This document shows, in pieces, positions 16,924 to 26,714 of a stretch of 64,000 nt of DNA. The translations under genes were made by a program, and so were the position numbers. The notes below the pieces were generated by a model, which had not been told where the DNA came from, made no database searches, and worked only from the letters and a program-made list of their open reading frames with translations. The number at the start of each line of letters is the position of its first letter. Positions within the stretch are counted from its first letter, which is position 1. This stretch comes from Bacillus sp. ISL-51 (GTDB lineage: Bacteria > Bacillota > Bacilli > Bacillales > Bacillaceae): contig NZ_JAGGQB010000009.1 of the NCBI RefSeq assembly GCF_018613535.1, forward strand, positions 86,001-150,000, given 5' to 3'.

Positions 16924-17751
16924 CTAAAAGTTTTCGCTTACCGCCAAGGTATGTTCTGTATTCACGACTTGATGCCACCAATTGCGGGGAGCGTAAATGA
17001 TTTCTCCCGCCTTTTGCGTAAAGCGGATCGGATTCGCTTTCTGCTCCATGTCCTTTTCATCAAAAACATTGATGTTTCCCTCATACAAATAAGGGGTATC
17101 ATCCGGATGGTGGAATATCCATTCCTTCTGTCCGAAAATAACGCCGTTCCATGCGTGTGTGTGGTTAAAGTCCTGATGCAGCGGCGTGCCTGTTTGTTGA
17201 GAGCCGAGAAAAAACCACTTGAAATCTTGTCCGGTTTCTTCATCCACTCTTAATGTATCTTTTGTAAAGTAATCGGGGGAAGAGTAGACGAGATCTAAAT
17301 CTTTCTGGTTTAAAGCCGTAAAATTCCAGTCACAGTACCAGTTTTCATTGTTCTCATCAATATATTCGATATAGTTGGAAAGCCTTACTTGTTCTAATAA
17401 ACTCGTGAGCTCGTCATCACTCAGACTTTCAGACAGTCTTGCTTCTATGGCCTTCATTTCCTTTTGAATCGCCACTAGAGAATCAAATGATTTTTCCAGG
17501 TATTCATATAATGTAAGGTCTTTATTGGGGTCGGCGATTTGCTTAAGTAATCCGACCCTCTCCCCTTTGTTTATGGCAATCGTTCCTTCAACGGCTTCCA
17601 GCTCACCGGAAAGCGCCCTGAACAGCGTACTCTTTCCGGAACCGTTCGGCCCGGCCACGAGCACCTTTTCTCCTTCATTGATAAAGAAGGAAACATTTTT
17701 GAAAATGTTATCTCCCGCCAGATTTACCGTAAGATTATGAATATTTAACAA
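16924..17751 (-). CDS. chimeric protein: N-terminal half of an ABC-F ATPase domain joined to a JmjC/cupin-8 domain
   Basis: 275 residues in one uninterrupted frame from a TTG at 17751 behind AAAGGATGA. Residues 1-122 are ABC-F-like: LNIHNLTVNLAGDNIFKNVS, Walker A GPNGSGKS (34-41), Q-loop Q71, then the acidic EYLEKSF...KEMKAIEARL helix seen in ABC-F proteins. There is no signature motif or Walker B. From about residue 125 (SNYIEYIDENNENWYCDWNF) the sequence is a JmjC/cupin-8 domain with iron ligands H192-x-D194 and H260 (WWHQVVN). The ATPase half cannot hydrolyse ATP alone; the hydroxylase half looks intact but lacks its usual N-terminal part. It lies 25 bases downstream of an MFS exporter gene. 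A deletion fusion and a real new architecture are both possible. Confidence 0.8.
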   Translation of the reverse strand: MLNIHNLTVNLAGDNIFKNVSFFINEGEKVLVAGPNGSGKSTLFRALSGELEAVEGTIAINKGERVGLLKQIADPNKDLTLYEYLEKSFDSLVAIQKEMKAIEARLSESLSDDELTSLLEQVRLSNYIEYIDENNENWYCDWNFTALNQKDLDLVYSSPDYFTKDTLRVDEETGQDFKWFFLGSQQTGTPLHQDFNHTHAWNGVIFGQKEWIFHHPDDTPYLYEGNINVFDEKDMEQKANPIRFTQKAGEIIYAPRNWWHQVVNTEHTLAVSENF

Positions 17752-17776
17752 CGTACATCATCCTTTTGTCATTCTA

Positions 17777-18967
17777 TTAAAGCTCGACTTTGTTCTGGAT
17801 GGCGACAATCGCTTTTAGTTTGTAAAAGCTAAGCAGCATAAATAGCGACAGCAAGATTGATAACACCCCGATGACGGTCAGCAGCACGGTTGAATCAAAA
17901 TAGTCCGTTAAGAAGCCGACAAACGGGAACGCAATGAACATAAAGAAAGATGTCATTAAACTGATAATGGACAATAACGTAGCTCTGGTTCTTGAAGGGA
18001 TTTCATTATTCACCACCTGGCTGGAGACAGGTTCGATAATGTCATACAGAGCATTAATGATGATAAAAGCCGCTACCGTCACGTAAAGACTTCCCGAAGG
18101 AATGAACAGGTATGCTGCCCCGATGATGCAAAATGTAAAAAGAAGCACTCGTCTCGGTGTGAATTTTTCTGCCGGCTTTGAGGAAAAGATGGAACATAGC
18201 GCCTGCACAATGGACAGACACGCAAAAATGATGGATATATGACGTACAGAAAGCCCTTCTTGGTTTAACAGATCCTGCCCGTACATATAAAAAACCGATG
18301 TAATGGCAAAGAACACAGAAAGAGAAAGGACTAAATATTTAAAGGCTTTGTTGAGCATGAAGAAATCTTTGACTTCTTTTAAGATGTCACCGACGGTTTG
18401 CGTTTGATGTTCACTGTTCTCAAATGTGATTTCCGTCAGCTGTGTAATGACAGCCATTGCGATCAGCTGTGTCAGAATACCCGCAATAAAAACATACGAC
18501 CATGAAATCTCTTGCAAGTATCCCCCGATTCCCATGGCTATGGCCAAACCGAGAATGACGAGTCCATTATAATTTCCAATGGACTTTCCGTACAATTTCT
18601 CTTTCCCGTTCACTTTTAATGAATCAAACAGGAAGGCATGATCCGTTCCCGAAATAAACGTCAGCCCGATACCGTATATAATATGGGCGATCAGCAGCGC
18701 AAAGAAATTATGGAATGACAGGAACATGGCCAAGTACACAATGACCATAAAGTGTCCAAGCAGCAGCGATTTTTTTCTCCCGATTCTGTCGGAGATCACG
18801 CCGCTTGGCACTTCCGCTAAAAACATGGCCAAATTTAAGACCGACTGCAAAACGCCGACAAGAAACAAGGAATAGTTCAAACTGGTTAAATACAGAATCC
18901 ATATTCCCCGTTCAAAAAAAAAGTTTCCGAAAAAACCAGAAAAGTACAGTAAGTTTCTATTTCGCAA
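17777..18967 (-). CDS. MFS-family efflux transporter
   Basis: About 396 residues, 12 hydrophobic segments. The TTG at 18967 follows AAAGGGG by seven bases; a GTG at 18985 is an alternative. The MFS signature between helices 2 and 3 is visible as GVISDRIGRKKS. The fold resembles drug/antibiotic exporters. It is followed after 25 bases by the ABC-F/JmjC ORF, so both are likely transcribed together; in 168 a related pairing of an MFS transporter with a JmjC/cupin protein occurs in the asnH region, but I cannot establish orthology. Substrate unknown. Confidence 0.85.
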   Translation of the reverse strand: MRNRNLLYFSGFFGNFFFERGIWILYLTSLNYSLFLVGVLQSVLNLAMFLAEVPSGVISDRIGRKKSLLLGHFMVIVYLAMFLSFHNFFALLIAHIIYGIGLTFISGTDHAFLFDSLKVNGKEKLYGKSIGNYNGLVILGLAIAMGIGGYLQEISWSYVFIAGILTQLIAMAVITQLTEITFENSEHQTQTVGDILKEVKDFFMLNKAFKYLVLSLSVFFAITSVFYMYGQDLLNQEGLSVRHISIIFACLSIVQALCSIFSSKPAEKFTPRRVLLFTFCIIGAAYLFIPSGSLYVTVAAFIIINALYDIIEPVSSQVVNNEIPSRTRATLLSIISLMTSFFMFIAFPFVGFLTDYFDSTVLLTVIGVLSILLSLFMLLSFYKLKAIVAIQNKVEL

Positions 18968-19162
18968 ATGAATACCCCTTTCCACGCTATCTGCATTTTA
19001 AATCATGAACAGAAAGGAGCCCATCAACCTTTACACTAAAACCCTCTATACATGGATCTTGCAGATACAGACTTTTCCCAAAACAAATTGGGTAATAATG
19101 AGTTGTATTCTCGAATAAACCAAAAAGTTCCTTCCTTTTTTATCTCTGATAAAAAAAGCAAT

Positions 19163-20587
19163 TTATCCCGGCAGCCGAATGATAAACACGGAGCCTTTTC
19201 CTTGTTCGCTTTTCACTTCGATCGTTCCGTTATGGCTCTCGATAATGGTTTTTGTGATCGCAAGCCCAAGCCAGGTGCCGCCGTATTTACGCGCGCGCGA
19301 GGTTTCTGCCCTGTAAAACCGATCAAACAAATGAGGCACGTGTTCCGGGGCGATGCCGGAACCGTTATCGGCAATCATGAGCATAATCCCTCCGTCTTTT
19401 TGCAGCGATACGGTGATGATTCCCGTCTGTTCATCCGTGTGCTGTACCGCGTTATAAAAGAGGTTGAGAATGGCCTGCTTCATTTTGTCCCGGTCAAAGA
19501 CGGTTTCTATTTCCTGATCCACAAAAAACTCCAGCTTTCGTTTTCTCGCAAGCAGCTTCAGCTGAGGCTCCATTTCCAGGATGACGGCTCCGAGCACTCC
19601 TTTTTTCATTTCAAAGCTCGGCACCCTGTCAATTTTCGCAAGAAACAGAAGATCCTCTATCAATTTATTCGCTCGGGCAGATTCTGCATACATACTTTGA
19701 AGCGCTTTTTCTTTCTGCTCCGGCTGCTCGGCCGCTCCGCGCATCAAAATTTCGATAAAACCGTGAATGGAGGTAAGCGGTGTTCTCAGCTCATGGGAGG
19801 CGTCAGACACAAACTGCCGGATGCGCTCCTTTGCTTCTTTTTCCGCTCGGAAGGACCTCTCAATCCGCTCCAGCATTCGATTAATGGATATACCCAATGA
19901 CTCAATTTCCGCCTGCTTTTTATATATGGGAAGCCTTTTATTCAGATTTCCGGCATTAATTTCACCCATCATATGCACGATTCGCGATAACGGCTTAAGC
20001 GTAAGCCGAATAACCGGTAAAAATGTAAAAAGGCCGATCAGCAGAGCCGCAAAGGAAAGCGTCGCAAAAATACTGATTTGCCGAAAAAGCAAATCATTCA
20101 GCGGCTCTGTCAATGTACTCATTTGGATGACTCCCGCCTGTTTGCCATCAATGGAAATCGCCTGAAACACGACAATGATTTCTTCCCCTGAATCGTTATA
20201 AGCCACCTGGTAATGAAGCGCCATGGTGTCCTGAAGCGCGTTTTGGTACACTTTTTTCGGAAAAGACGGCGGCGCTCCGGCGTGAGGGTCTTCTGATAAG
20301 ACAGACATTTTGTTTGATTTGCCGATAAAAGCAACCGTCCCCCCGGGGTACAGCAAATTCGGATGAGGCGGTTTTTCAGAATTTGAAAGTGTTTTGATGG
20401 ATTTCCACACATTTTGATCCATCGAATGAATATAGCTTTGGATGCTGATGGCTTGGTTTTCATACATCCTGTGTGCCATAAACATGTACTGTGTGCCGAC
20501 GACGAAGCATAGCAGCAGGGTTAAAATCACCAATGACCGAAACAGGAGCTGAAAACGAAGGGTTCTATATAGCTTTTTCATTTTCAT
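19163..20587 (-). CDS. sensor histidine kinase (YkoH/YclK-type)
   Basis: 474 residues. TM1 is FRSLVILTLLLCFVVG (about 16-31), an extracytoplasmic sensor loop follows, TM2 lies near ISIFATLSFAALLIG, then HAMP, HisKA with phosphoacceptor H in DASHELRTPLTS, and HATPase_c with N-box NLFYNAVQHT and DNGSGI. The G2 box reads GGTWLGLAI, with Trp439 where Gly is expected. The start overlaps the regulator stop by four bases (ATGA), so translation is coupled. The downstream PepSY remnant resembles ykoI, which accompanies ykoGH in 168. Confidence 0.9.
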   Translation of the reverse strand: MKMKKLYRTLRFQLLFRSLVILTLLLCFVVGTQYMFMAHRMYENQAISIQSYIHSMDQNVWKSIKTLSNSEKPPHPNLLYPGGTVAFIGKSNKMSVLSEDPHAGAPPSFPKKVYQNALQDTMALHYQVAYNDSGEEIIVVFQAISIDGKQAGVIQMSTLTEPLNDLLFRQISIFATLSFAALLIGLFTFLPVIRLTLKPLSRIVHMMGEINAGNLNKRLPIYKKQAEIESLGISINRMLERIERSFRAEKEAKERIRQFVSDASHELRTPLTSIHGFIEILMRGAAEQPEQKEKALQSMYAESARANKLIEDLLFLAKIDRVPSFEMKKGVLGAVILEMEPQLKLLARKRKLEFFVDQEIETVFDRDKMKQAILNLFYNAVQHTDEQTGIITVSLQKDGGIMLMIADNGSGIAPEHVPHLFDRFYRAETSRARKYGGTWLGLAITKTIIESHNGTIEVKSEQGKGSVFIIRLPG

Positions 20588-21267
20588 CCCAGATCCGCCC
20601 TGTACCCGGCGCCGCGGACCGTACGAATCACTTTGTGCTCTTTGTCCTTCAATTTTTCACGTAAAGAGCGAATGTATACCTCGACAATATTTTCTTCACC
20701 ATAGAAATCATAGCCCCATACTTGATCCAGAATCCTCGTTTTGCTGAGAACTGTTCCGTGATGCAGCATCAATCGTTTCAGCAGCTCATATTCGGTTGCG
20801 GACAGCTTCAGAGGCTCTCCTTTGTACACAATTTCTCTGCTTCTGTCATCAATTCGAAAAGGGCCCGAGACCACTTCATCAAAGAGGTGGGGAAATTGAT
20901 TCCGGATTCTTGCGTAAATCCGGGCAATCAGCTCCTTGAAGCTGAACGGTTTTATCATATAATCATCCGCGCCTTCAATCAGCGCCTTCACGCGAAGCTC
21001 CACTTCATCCTTTGCAGTCAGCATGATGACAGCGGTATTGCTTGTTTTTTTGAGCATTCTTGACAGCTCAAGCCCATCCATTCCCGGCATCATGATATCC
21101 AAAACGGCAATATGAGGCTGAAATGTTTTGACAAGGTTCATTGCCGCCACCCCGTCTGCCGCAGACATCACTTCGAATCCTTTATTGACAAGCCCCATCG
21201 TTAAAAAATCAATGATGGCCGGCTCATCATCTACAATCAGCACCTTGATGCCTTCCAACTTATCCAT
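20584..21267 (-). CDS. OmpR/PhoB-family response regulator (YkoG/YclJ-type)
   Basis: 227 residues. Receiver domain (VLIVDDEPAIIDFL) with phosphoacceptor Asp in VLDIMMPGMDG and conserved K in YMIKPFSFKEL; C-terminal winged helix (LSATEYELLKRLMLHHG...VEVYIRSLREKL). It acts as a DNA-binding transcription factor after phosphorylation by the downstream kinase. Upstream lies a cluster of CTGAA/TTCAG inverted repeats that may be its own binding site. Divergent to the decayed PepSY gene. Confidence 0.92.
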   Translation of the reverse strand: MDKLEGIKVLIVDDEPAIIDFLTMGLVNKGFEVMSAADGVAAMNLVKTFQPHIAVLDIMMPGMDGLELSRMLKKTSNTAVIMLTAKDEVELRVKALIEGADDYMIKPFSFKELIARIYARIRNQFPHLFDEVVSGPFRIDDRSREIVYKGEPLKLSATEYELLKRLMLHHGTVLSKTRILDQVWGYDFYGEENIVEVYIRSLREKLKDKEHKVIRTVRGAGYRADLG

Positions 21268-21358
21268 AATGCAGTCTCTCCTTAGATGTATCCGCCTGTC
21301 CTTATTTTTTTCGCTTCATCTTCTATTATTCGCTTTTATCTGAAACCAAACTGAATCT

Positions 21359-21396
21359 AAGCTGAAAATCCGCTGAATTCAGCAAGTTTTCAGCTT
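21359..21396. promoter_or_regulatory. nested palindrome, candidate operator of the two-component system
   Basis: AAGCTGAAAA (21359-21368) and TTTTCAGCTT (21387-21396) flank a second perfect palindrome CTGAATTCAG (21373-21382). Additional copies of the half-site occur at AACTGAATC (about 21349-21357) and TTTTCAGTTTGAATC (21410-21422). The cluster fills the gap between the regulator and the PepSY frame. Confidence 0.5.
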
Positions 21397-21423
21397 GTCC
21401 TCATTTGATTTTCAGTTTGAATC

Positions 21424-21930
21424 TATACAATTAGCCTTAGTTGGGAAACCAGCAATGACATTAAGGAGGAATACAAAAGCGGTAAACTTCATACTTTCCA
21501 TATTAATTGCAAAAACAGCAAAATCGTAAAGCATGACATAAAGGAAAACAAAGTAAACATGGCTCGTGCAAAAGCGGAATCTTTCGCTTTGAACCATTGC
21601 AAAGGTGTCGTTAAATCTTCTAAAATGAAAACGGAAAACGGCGTATCCGTATACGTTGTCAGCATTTTCGGTCAGGACGGCAAACTGCATACCCTCCACA
21701 TGGATGACAAAAGCGGTAAAGTTCTGAAAGAAGACGTTAAGAAAAAACAAGTCATAATCGCAGCTGAAAAAGCGCATTCCATCGCACTCAGCAACTGCAA
21801 AGGCACTGTGAAATCTTCTGAAATGAAGAAAGAAAACGGCACCCGCGTGTACATCGTGAAAATTACTGCTCAAAACCATACTGAACAAACGGTAAAAGTA
21901 AACGCTGAAAACGGAAGCATTTGCAAATAA
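21424..21930 (+). pseudogene. 5'-truncated PepSY-repeat (YkoI-like) gene
   Basis: The frame is open from just after a TGA at 21418 to TAA at 21930. It contains the C-terminal half of one PepSY unit, then two more complete ones with matching KSSKMKTENGVSVYVVSI and KSSEMKKENGTRVYIVKI segments and a Cys at the same place in each (HCKG, NCKG). No signal peptide precedes it; the only internal ATG (21559) has a weak site and would leave a cytoplasmic product. PepSY proteins normally act outside the membrane, so the gene appears to have lost its start. In 168 ykoI adjoins ykoGH. Confidence 0.55.
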
Positions 21931-22030
21931 AAATCTATACTTGCCGGCGCTTCAATTTCGTACCATCAGTCTGTTTCAATCACAAAGTTCTAAGTTCATG
22001 TCTACCTTTTTCTAAATATACCTATTTTTC

Positions 22031-22067
22031 AACTGAACGTATGTGACCCGCGTTCAGTTCTTTTTTT
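22031..22067 (+). terminator. terminator after the PepSY remnant
   Basis: AACTGAAC and GTTCAGTT arms with a loop of about 13 bases, followed by CTTTTTTT. Confidence 0.75.
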
Positions 22068-22140
22068 ATCAGAGGGATGGTAAATACAAATAACGGTTTG
22101 AAATTCTTCTCTTCACAATTGAGCTTCTAAAAAACGGCAT

Positions 22141-22168
22141 AAAAAAAGCGCCCCGAAAAGGACGTTTC
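22141..22168 (-). terminator. possible terminator of the tiny ORF transcript
   Basis: On the minus strand ACGTCC and GGGGCG form an imperfect stem followed by CTTTTTTT. Confidence 0.5.
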
Positions 22169-22225
22169 CATGACAAGTCTTTCTATACAAACGGAAAAAT
22201 GTGAATCGCAACTGCTTATGAGCAG

Positions 22226-22309
22226 TTATATTCTGCACTCCAATATAATTCTTCCTTCACATTCATTATCAATTTCACTCAAAACAATAATCATATCCGC
22301 CGTTTTCAT
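22226..22309 (-). CDS. 27-residue ORF of unknown function with its own promoter
   Basis: ATG at 22309 lies eight bases after AAGGAGGTG; stop TAA at 22226-22228. The product starts MKTADMIIVLSEIDNECEGR; it is acidic with two cysteines. A consensus-like promoter lies just upstream and a T-rich hairpin downstream, so the whole makes a transcript of about 200 bases. A perfect hairpin AACTGCT/AGCAGTT overlaps the stop codon. It may be a small peptide or a small RNA. Confidence 0.45.
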   Translation of the reverse strand: MKTADMIIVLSEIDNECEGRIILECRI

Positions 22310-22332
22310 GTTCCCACCTCCTTGTTACGAAT

Positions 22333-22362
22333 ATTATAATATATCCAGTTTATGTAATTCAA
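22333..22362 (-). promoter_or_regulatory. sigma-A-like promoter of the 27-residue ORF
   Basis: On the minus strand TTGAAT (22362-22357), 18 bases, TATAAT (22338-22333). Confidence 0.55.
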
Positions 22363-22373
22363 TGATGACCTTA

Positions 22374-22398
22374 AAAAAAGCCTGCTGTCAAACAGCAG
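22374..22398 (-). terminator. second of two tandem terminators after htrC
   Basis: On the minus strand CTGCTGT and ACAGCAG arms with a three-base loop, then GCTTTTTTT. Confidence 0.7.
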
Positions 22399-22405
22399 TG
22401 TAATC

Positions 22406-22439
22406 AAAAAGCAGCCCGGTTTTTCCCGGGCTGCTTTTT
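22406..22439 (-). terminator. first terminator after htrC
   Basis: AAAAAGCAGCCCGG and CCGGGCTGCTTTTT arms around a short loop; it overlaps the htrC stop codon. Confidence 0.9.
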
Positions 22440-23634
22440 ATTTCTGTAATCGCTCTGCTTCCGACAGTTTGACGTCCGCTGTTTTTTTCTTACCTGAACG
22501 GTAGAAGGTAATCTTCACACGATCACCGATTTTTTTCTGATACAGGCGTTCACGAAGATCCACAATGTCATTGACCTTATGACCGTCAAATCCGGTGATG
22601 ACGTCGAGCTTTTTCAATCCCGCTTTTCCGGCCGGTGAAAAAGCGTCAACTCCCATGATGACCGTTCCTGCTTTGATGCCTTTAGGAAGCTTAAGCGTCT
22701 GGCTCCAATGGTAGCTGGCAATGTCGGTTAATGATTTCATCTCGATGCCGAGGAAAGGGCGTCTGACTTCCCCGTATTTCTCTAAATCCTGAATGACGGG
22801 AATGACAAGCTTAGACGGGATGGACAGGCCGATCCCTTCAACAGCCGATTCTGCGATTTTCATCGAGTTTATGCCGATGACTTTTCCTGATATATCCATC
22901 AAAGCGCCGCCGCTGTTCCCCGGGTTAATGGCCGCATCAGTCTGCAGCACTTCCGCATTCCAGTCCGGCTGTCCATCACCGTTTGAATCAACGGGGACCG
23001 TCCTTTCTGTCCCTGAAATGATCCCCTGTGTCACCGATCCCGCAAATTCAAGCCCCAGCGGATTCCCAATGGCGATGACCGGCTCACCGACTTTCACTTT
23101 ATCGGAATTGCCGAACTGGGCAATCGCTTTGATTTTGTCGGTTTTCACCTTCAGGACGGCGAGATCCATGAGCCGATCACTTCCGATCAGGTCGGCAGGC
23201 ACCCGCGATCCGTCCTTCAGGCTGATTTCAATTTGAGACGCGCCTTCAATGACATGATGATTGGTTACGATATAGACGGTGTTGCCGTTCTTTTTGTAAA
23301 TGACGCCGGACCCGCTTCCGGCTTCACCGCTTTCTCCCCAAATATCCGTCTTTTGAATATTGAGGACGCCGACCACCGTATCCGATACATCACTGACCAT
23401 TTTCGTGACAGCATCATTGACATTCACATTTACTGTTTTCACCTGTTCGCTGCCGATATTCTGATTTGTGTTCATGCTGGTTGCCCCATGGTCACCGCCT
23501 GTCCAATACGGCAGCAAAAAGGCCATGAGCGCAGCCCCGACGATGACGCCGATCAGACTTGAAAGGAAGTATCCTCTCTTGCTGCGGCGAGGCCGTTCAG
23601 GGGCATACTGTTCATCCTCGCGATTATAATCCAC
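22438..23634 (-). CDS. htrC: HtrA-type membrane serine protease HtrC (YyxA)
   Basis: 398 residues from a GTG at 23634. A cytoplasmic, charged N-terminus precedes one membrane anchor ([20 protein letters not shown], about 25-44). The trypsin-like domain has H in [10 protein letters not shown] in [10 protein letters not shown] and S in NPGNSGGAL, followed by a C-terminal PDZ domain ([19 protein letters not shown]). The family degrades or refolds misfolded proteins outside the membrane. The gene follows walJ at the end of the wal operon, 86 bases on, as in 168. Confidence 0.95.
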   Translation of the reverse strand: MDYNREDEQYAPERPRRSKRGYFLSSLIGVIVGAALMAFLLPYWTGGDHGATSMNTNQNIGSEQVKTVNVNVNDAVTKMVSDVSDTVVGVLNIQKTDIWGESGEAGSGSGVIYKKNGNTVYIVTNHHVIEGASQIEISLKDGSRVPADLIGSDRLMDLAVLKVKTDKIKAIAQFGNSDKVKVGEPVIAIGNPLGLEFAGSVTQGIISGTERTVPVDSNGDGQPDWNAEVLQTDAAINPGNSGGALMDISGKVIGINSMKIAESAVEGIGLSIPSKLVIPVIQDLEKYGEVRRPFLGIEMKSLTDIASYHWSQTLKLPKGIKAGTVIMGVDAFSPAGKAGLKKLDVITGFDGHKVNDIVDLRERLYQKKIGDRVKITFYRSGKKKTADVKLSEAERLQK

Positions 23635-23720
23635 CCTATCTCAAATCCTTTCAAGAGAACTCAATTTGGTTATAGTGTGGGTTAGAACGCGAATTAATAA
23701 TCATGATTCATTTGAAAAAA

Positions 23721-24515
23721 TTACACGGCACACAGCGGCGTCGGTTTTTTCGGATCGGTGTCATATAAATCAAAGGATTCCCCGGTGACATATCCTTTCG
23801 CAGCTAATGTCTGCTGAACGGACATTCTAGCCAGTTCCTTCATATTATTGTCTTGGCTCAAATGCGCCAAATAGATGCGTGACGTGCCGTCTCCGATCAC
23901 GTCGGTCATGGCGAGCGCCGCGTCTTCGTTTGAGACGTGGCCGACATCACTTAATATCCGGCGCTTAATGCTCCATGGGTATCTCCCCATTTGCAGCATG
24001 CCGACGTCATGATTACTTTCAAAAACGAAAACATTCGCCTCGCGGATAATGCCTTTCATTCTGTCGCTCACATATCCGGTGTCCGTCATGAGTGCGAGCT
24101 TTCTGCCTTGATAGTGAAAGACATAAAACATCGGCTCGGCCGCGTCGTGGGAGACGCCGAAAGACTCGACGTCAAGCCCGCTGAATGATTTCACGCTCTC
24201 CATCGGGAAGATGAACTTTTGCCCGGTGTCCAGCTTGCCGATCTGATTCTCCATCGCCTTCCACGTCTTTTCATTGGCATACACGGGAAGCTGGTACTTT
24301 CTTGCGATGACGCCGAGCCCCTTAATATGGTCGCTGTGCTCATGAGTGACAAAGATGCCGTCTACATCGTCTATCTTGCGCCCAATTTGCGCCATCAGCC
24401 CGTCCATTGCTTTTCCGCTCAGACCGGCGTCCACCAGAAAAGAATGCTCTTCTGTTTCCAGATAAAACGCGTTTCCCGTACTCCCGCTCGCAAGCACGCT
24501 AAATTGCAAGCCCAT
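23721..24515 (-). CDS. walJ: metallo-beta-lactamase-fold exonuclease WalJ (YycJ)
   Basis: 264 residues. The MBL motif [10 protein letters not shown] binds the two metal ions, with further ligands in [16 protein letters not shown] and HLSQDNN. WalJ is a 5'-3' exonuclease proposed to act in mismatch repair. The ATG at 24515 follows GGAGTGAGACACA, 14 bases after the walI stop. Confidence 0.95.
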   Translation of the reverse strand: MGLQFSVLASGSTGNAFYLETEEHSFLVDAGLSGKAMDGLMAQIGRKIDDVDGIFVTHEHSDHIKGLGVIARKYQLPVYANEKTWKAMENQIGKLDTGQKFIFPMESVKSFSGLDVESFGVSHDAAEPMFYVFHYQGRKLALMTDTGYVSDRMKGIIREANVFVFESNHDVGMLQMGRYPWSIKRRILSDVGHVSNEDAALAMTDVIGDGTSRIYLAHLSQDNNMKELARMSVQQTLAAKGYVTGESFDLYDTDPKKPTPLCAV

Positions 24516-24529
24516 TGTGTCTCACTCCA

Positions 24530-25369
24530 TTATTTATTTTGATTGTTATCAATCACTGTGCTCTCCATTGCATTGACAGTGTAAGTTTCCAGCGTCTTTT
24601 TCTTCGATCCTTTTGATTTGTCTTCAATTGTAATTCTCCATACCGGCGCCAGCACCTGCGTGCTCGTCAGCGGATATTGGGCAATGTAGCCGAATTTCAC
24701 GCTTTTTACGGTGCAGTTCGCTTTTAAGTAGTTTTGAGAATACAATAACTCAACGGCATCAAGCTCAGGAATCAGGCTTTCTGTCTGGATTCGTTTGAAT
24801 GACTCCAGCATGGTCTGCTCGTACGATACAACCTCGTTTTTATCATTCAGATGCAAAATCACCTCGCCGATAGCATCCGAGGACGAATCATAATCCTGAT
24901 AAATATATTGGCCGTCATATGTCTGATAAAAAGTGATCTGCTTTTTATCCTTGTCGGTTTTCCACAGCTTATATTTTTCGCCGCCGGTTATTTTCGAGCT
25001 GACAAGCGATTCTGCGTCATCCTGCGGTTTTTGCTTCGACAAGGCGATCGGGTTGGAAAACTTCATTCTCAATGTCGTTACCTTATGGTCACCTGCAGGC
25101 ATGTCCATTAAAGGTTTTTGATCTTTTAAACCGTTGATGTCTTCCTCAGTAAACACCTTTTGGCTCGCTGTCAGCCGGTAACCGGCAGTTGAATCAGCAG
25201 ACAGATTACCGAAGACGATATGATCCATCTCCATGTCGTTTTCCACATTTGACGTTTTGATCACTTCATATTCACTGCTGGAGCGCTTTTCAAAAAACTG
25301 AAATCCAAGAAAAATATCGAGGATGAGGAAGGCAATGATGAAGATTGTTTTTGTTTTATTCCACTCCAT
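24530..25369 (-). CDS. walI: WalI (YycI), membrane regulator of WalK
   Basis: 279 residues: one N-terminal membrane helix ([18 protein letters not shown]) and an extracytoplasmic YycI domain of beta-rich repeats. WalI together with WalH binds and restrains WalK. It overlaps the end of walH by 14 bases, indicating coupled translation. Confidence 0.95.
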   Translation of the reverse strand: MEWNKTKTIFIIAFLILDIFLGFQFFEKRSSSEYEVIKTSNVENDMEMDHIVFGNLSADSTAGYRLTASQKVFTEEDINGLKDQKPLMDMPAGDHKVTTLRMKFSNPIALSKQKPQDDAESLVSSKITGGEKYKLWKTDKDKKQITFYQTYDGQYIYQDYDSSSDAIGEVILHLNDKNEVVSYEQTMLESFKRIQTESLIPELDAVELLYSQNYLKANCTVKSVKFGYIAQYPLTSTQVLAPVWRITIEDKSKGSKKKTLETYTVNAMESTVIDNNQNK

Positions 25370-26714
25370 TATTGTCCTCCTCCTTCGCCAGCAAGTCCTT
25401 CGTGATCGGCACGATCTTTCCGTTAATTTTCATACTCCACACCGGCTCAAGCTCGACCAGATCATTCGTTGACGACGATACCATCTGATACGACAGGAAG
25501 ATTTGGTCAATCTTATTCACATCGTACTTGTGCTGCTGTTCCAGCAACGCTACAACCTCATTGCCGCTCATCAGCTTCACATCTTTTGTTTTGATCGGGT
25601 TCGGCCCGAGAACGTAATTCGGCCGTTTGTAGCTGAGCACCTCTTCATTGGCCCATTGCAGGCTCAATACAGGCCCGGCTCCAAAAGGTTTAGATGTGCT
25701 GTTGATGACAGGCATTTGATCTTTAAACATGTAGAAGCTCAGCTGCTGGTTATCACTGACATTGAAAAATTGATAATGATCCGTCCAGCTTCCCGTATCC
25801 TCTAAATATTTATAGCTCTTCTTGATAAGCTCACCTGTTTGATAGGAGGTGCTTTGCGCCAAATTGCGGTGCTGGAATTGAATTTGGCGCTGCGTCGAAT
25901 TGATTTCCAGACGGCTGATTCCGTCAGTCAGCACATTCCGGTTGTAATTCGGATCTTCTCTTACAGTGCTCGGATCATTAAAGAGCGTCTGTTTAAACAG
26001 ATTCGTCTTAATCGTTTCTGTAATAAATTCTTTTTCCTTCATTTCAAACGGCTCATTCGGCATGAGAAATTCTTTGCTTTTCCCGACCGAATAGATATGG
26101 TACAACGGCATGCTGGATTTTTTGCTGTATAGCTCGTTCATCATGTTGCGGTAGTTGGCCGATTCCACGGTCACTTCCAGAATCAGCTGCTTGCTGTAAG
26201 ACACCAAGTAAATCTTCTTATTCGTCTTGTTTTCATTAAACGGAATGACAATACGGTCAAATGAGCTGTATTCCATCGACTGATTCGACCATTTAAACAT
26301 CGTCTGAAAGATATCAATCGGAATGGTGTCATTGAATTGCAGATCCAGCTTCGCCGAATTGCCGTTTCTTCCGTAGAGCCAGTTTTTAAAACCGAGCTTG
26401 TCGTATTGGTCTGAAATGTCCTTCATGCCCTTTATTTCCCATCTCGGCAAGTCGGACCATAAATCATTAAACATTGTCTCGTCATTCACCTTGTAATGGG
26501 CGCCGTTTGTATGAATAAACATATCCCGCGGCTTGATCGTTTGCGTCATTTTTTGACTGGTCTTATCAATCTTATACTTTTCCCGGACAGTCGATTTGGT
26601 TGAGGTCGTGCCTTCTGAAAAATTGGGCTGGAACGTCCAAATCCCCCATGTTAAAACAAGACTAATGATGACAAGTACCGACAGTATGACTGTTTTTATA
26701 TTTTCACGCCTCAT
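25356..26714 (-). CDS. walH: WalH (YycH), membrane regulator of WalK
   Basis: About 452 residues from the ATG at 26714 ([20 protein letters not shown]), nine bases after GAGG; the ATG at 26723 lacks a usable site. One N-terminal membrane helix, then a large extracytoplasmic domain. It overlaps the walK end by 11 bases. WalH controls WalK activity by contact in the membrane. Confidence 0.95.
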   Translation of the reverse strand: MRRENIKTVILSVLVIISLVLTWGIWTFQPNFSEGTTSTKSTVREKYKIDKTSQKMTQTIKPRDMFIHTNGAHYKVNDETMFNDLWSDLPRWEIKGMKDISDQYDKLGFKNWLYGRNGNSAKLDLQFNDTIPIDIFQTMFKWSNQSMEYSSFDRIVIPFNENKTNKKIYLVSYSKQLILEVTVESANYRNMMNELYSKKSSMPLYHIYSVGKSKEFLMPNEPFEMKEKEFITETIKTNLFKQTLFNDPSTVREDPNYNRNVLTDGISRLEINSTQRQIQFQHRNLAQSTSYQTGELIKKSYKYLEDTGSWTDHYQFFNVSDNQQLSFYMFKDQMPVINSTSKPFGAGPVLSLQWANEEVLSYKRPNYVLGPNPIKTKDVKLMSGNEVVALLEQQHKYDVNKIDQIFLSYQMVSSSTNDLVELEPVWSMKINGKIVPITKDLLAKEEDNNGVE

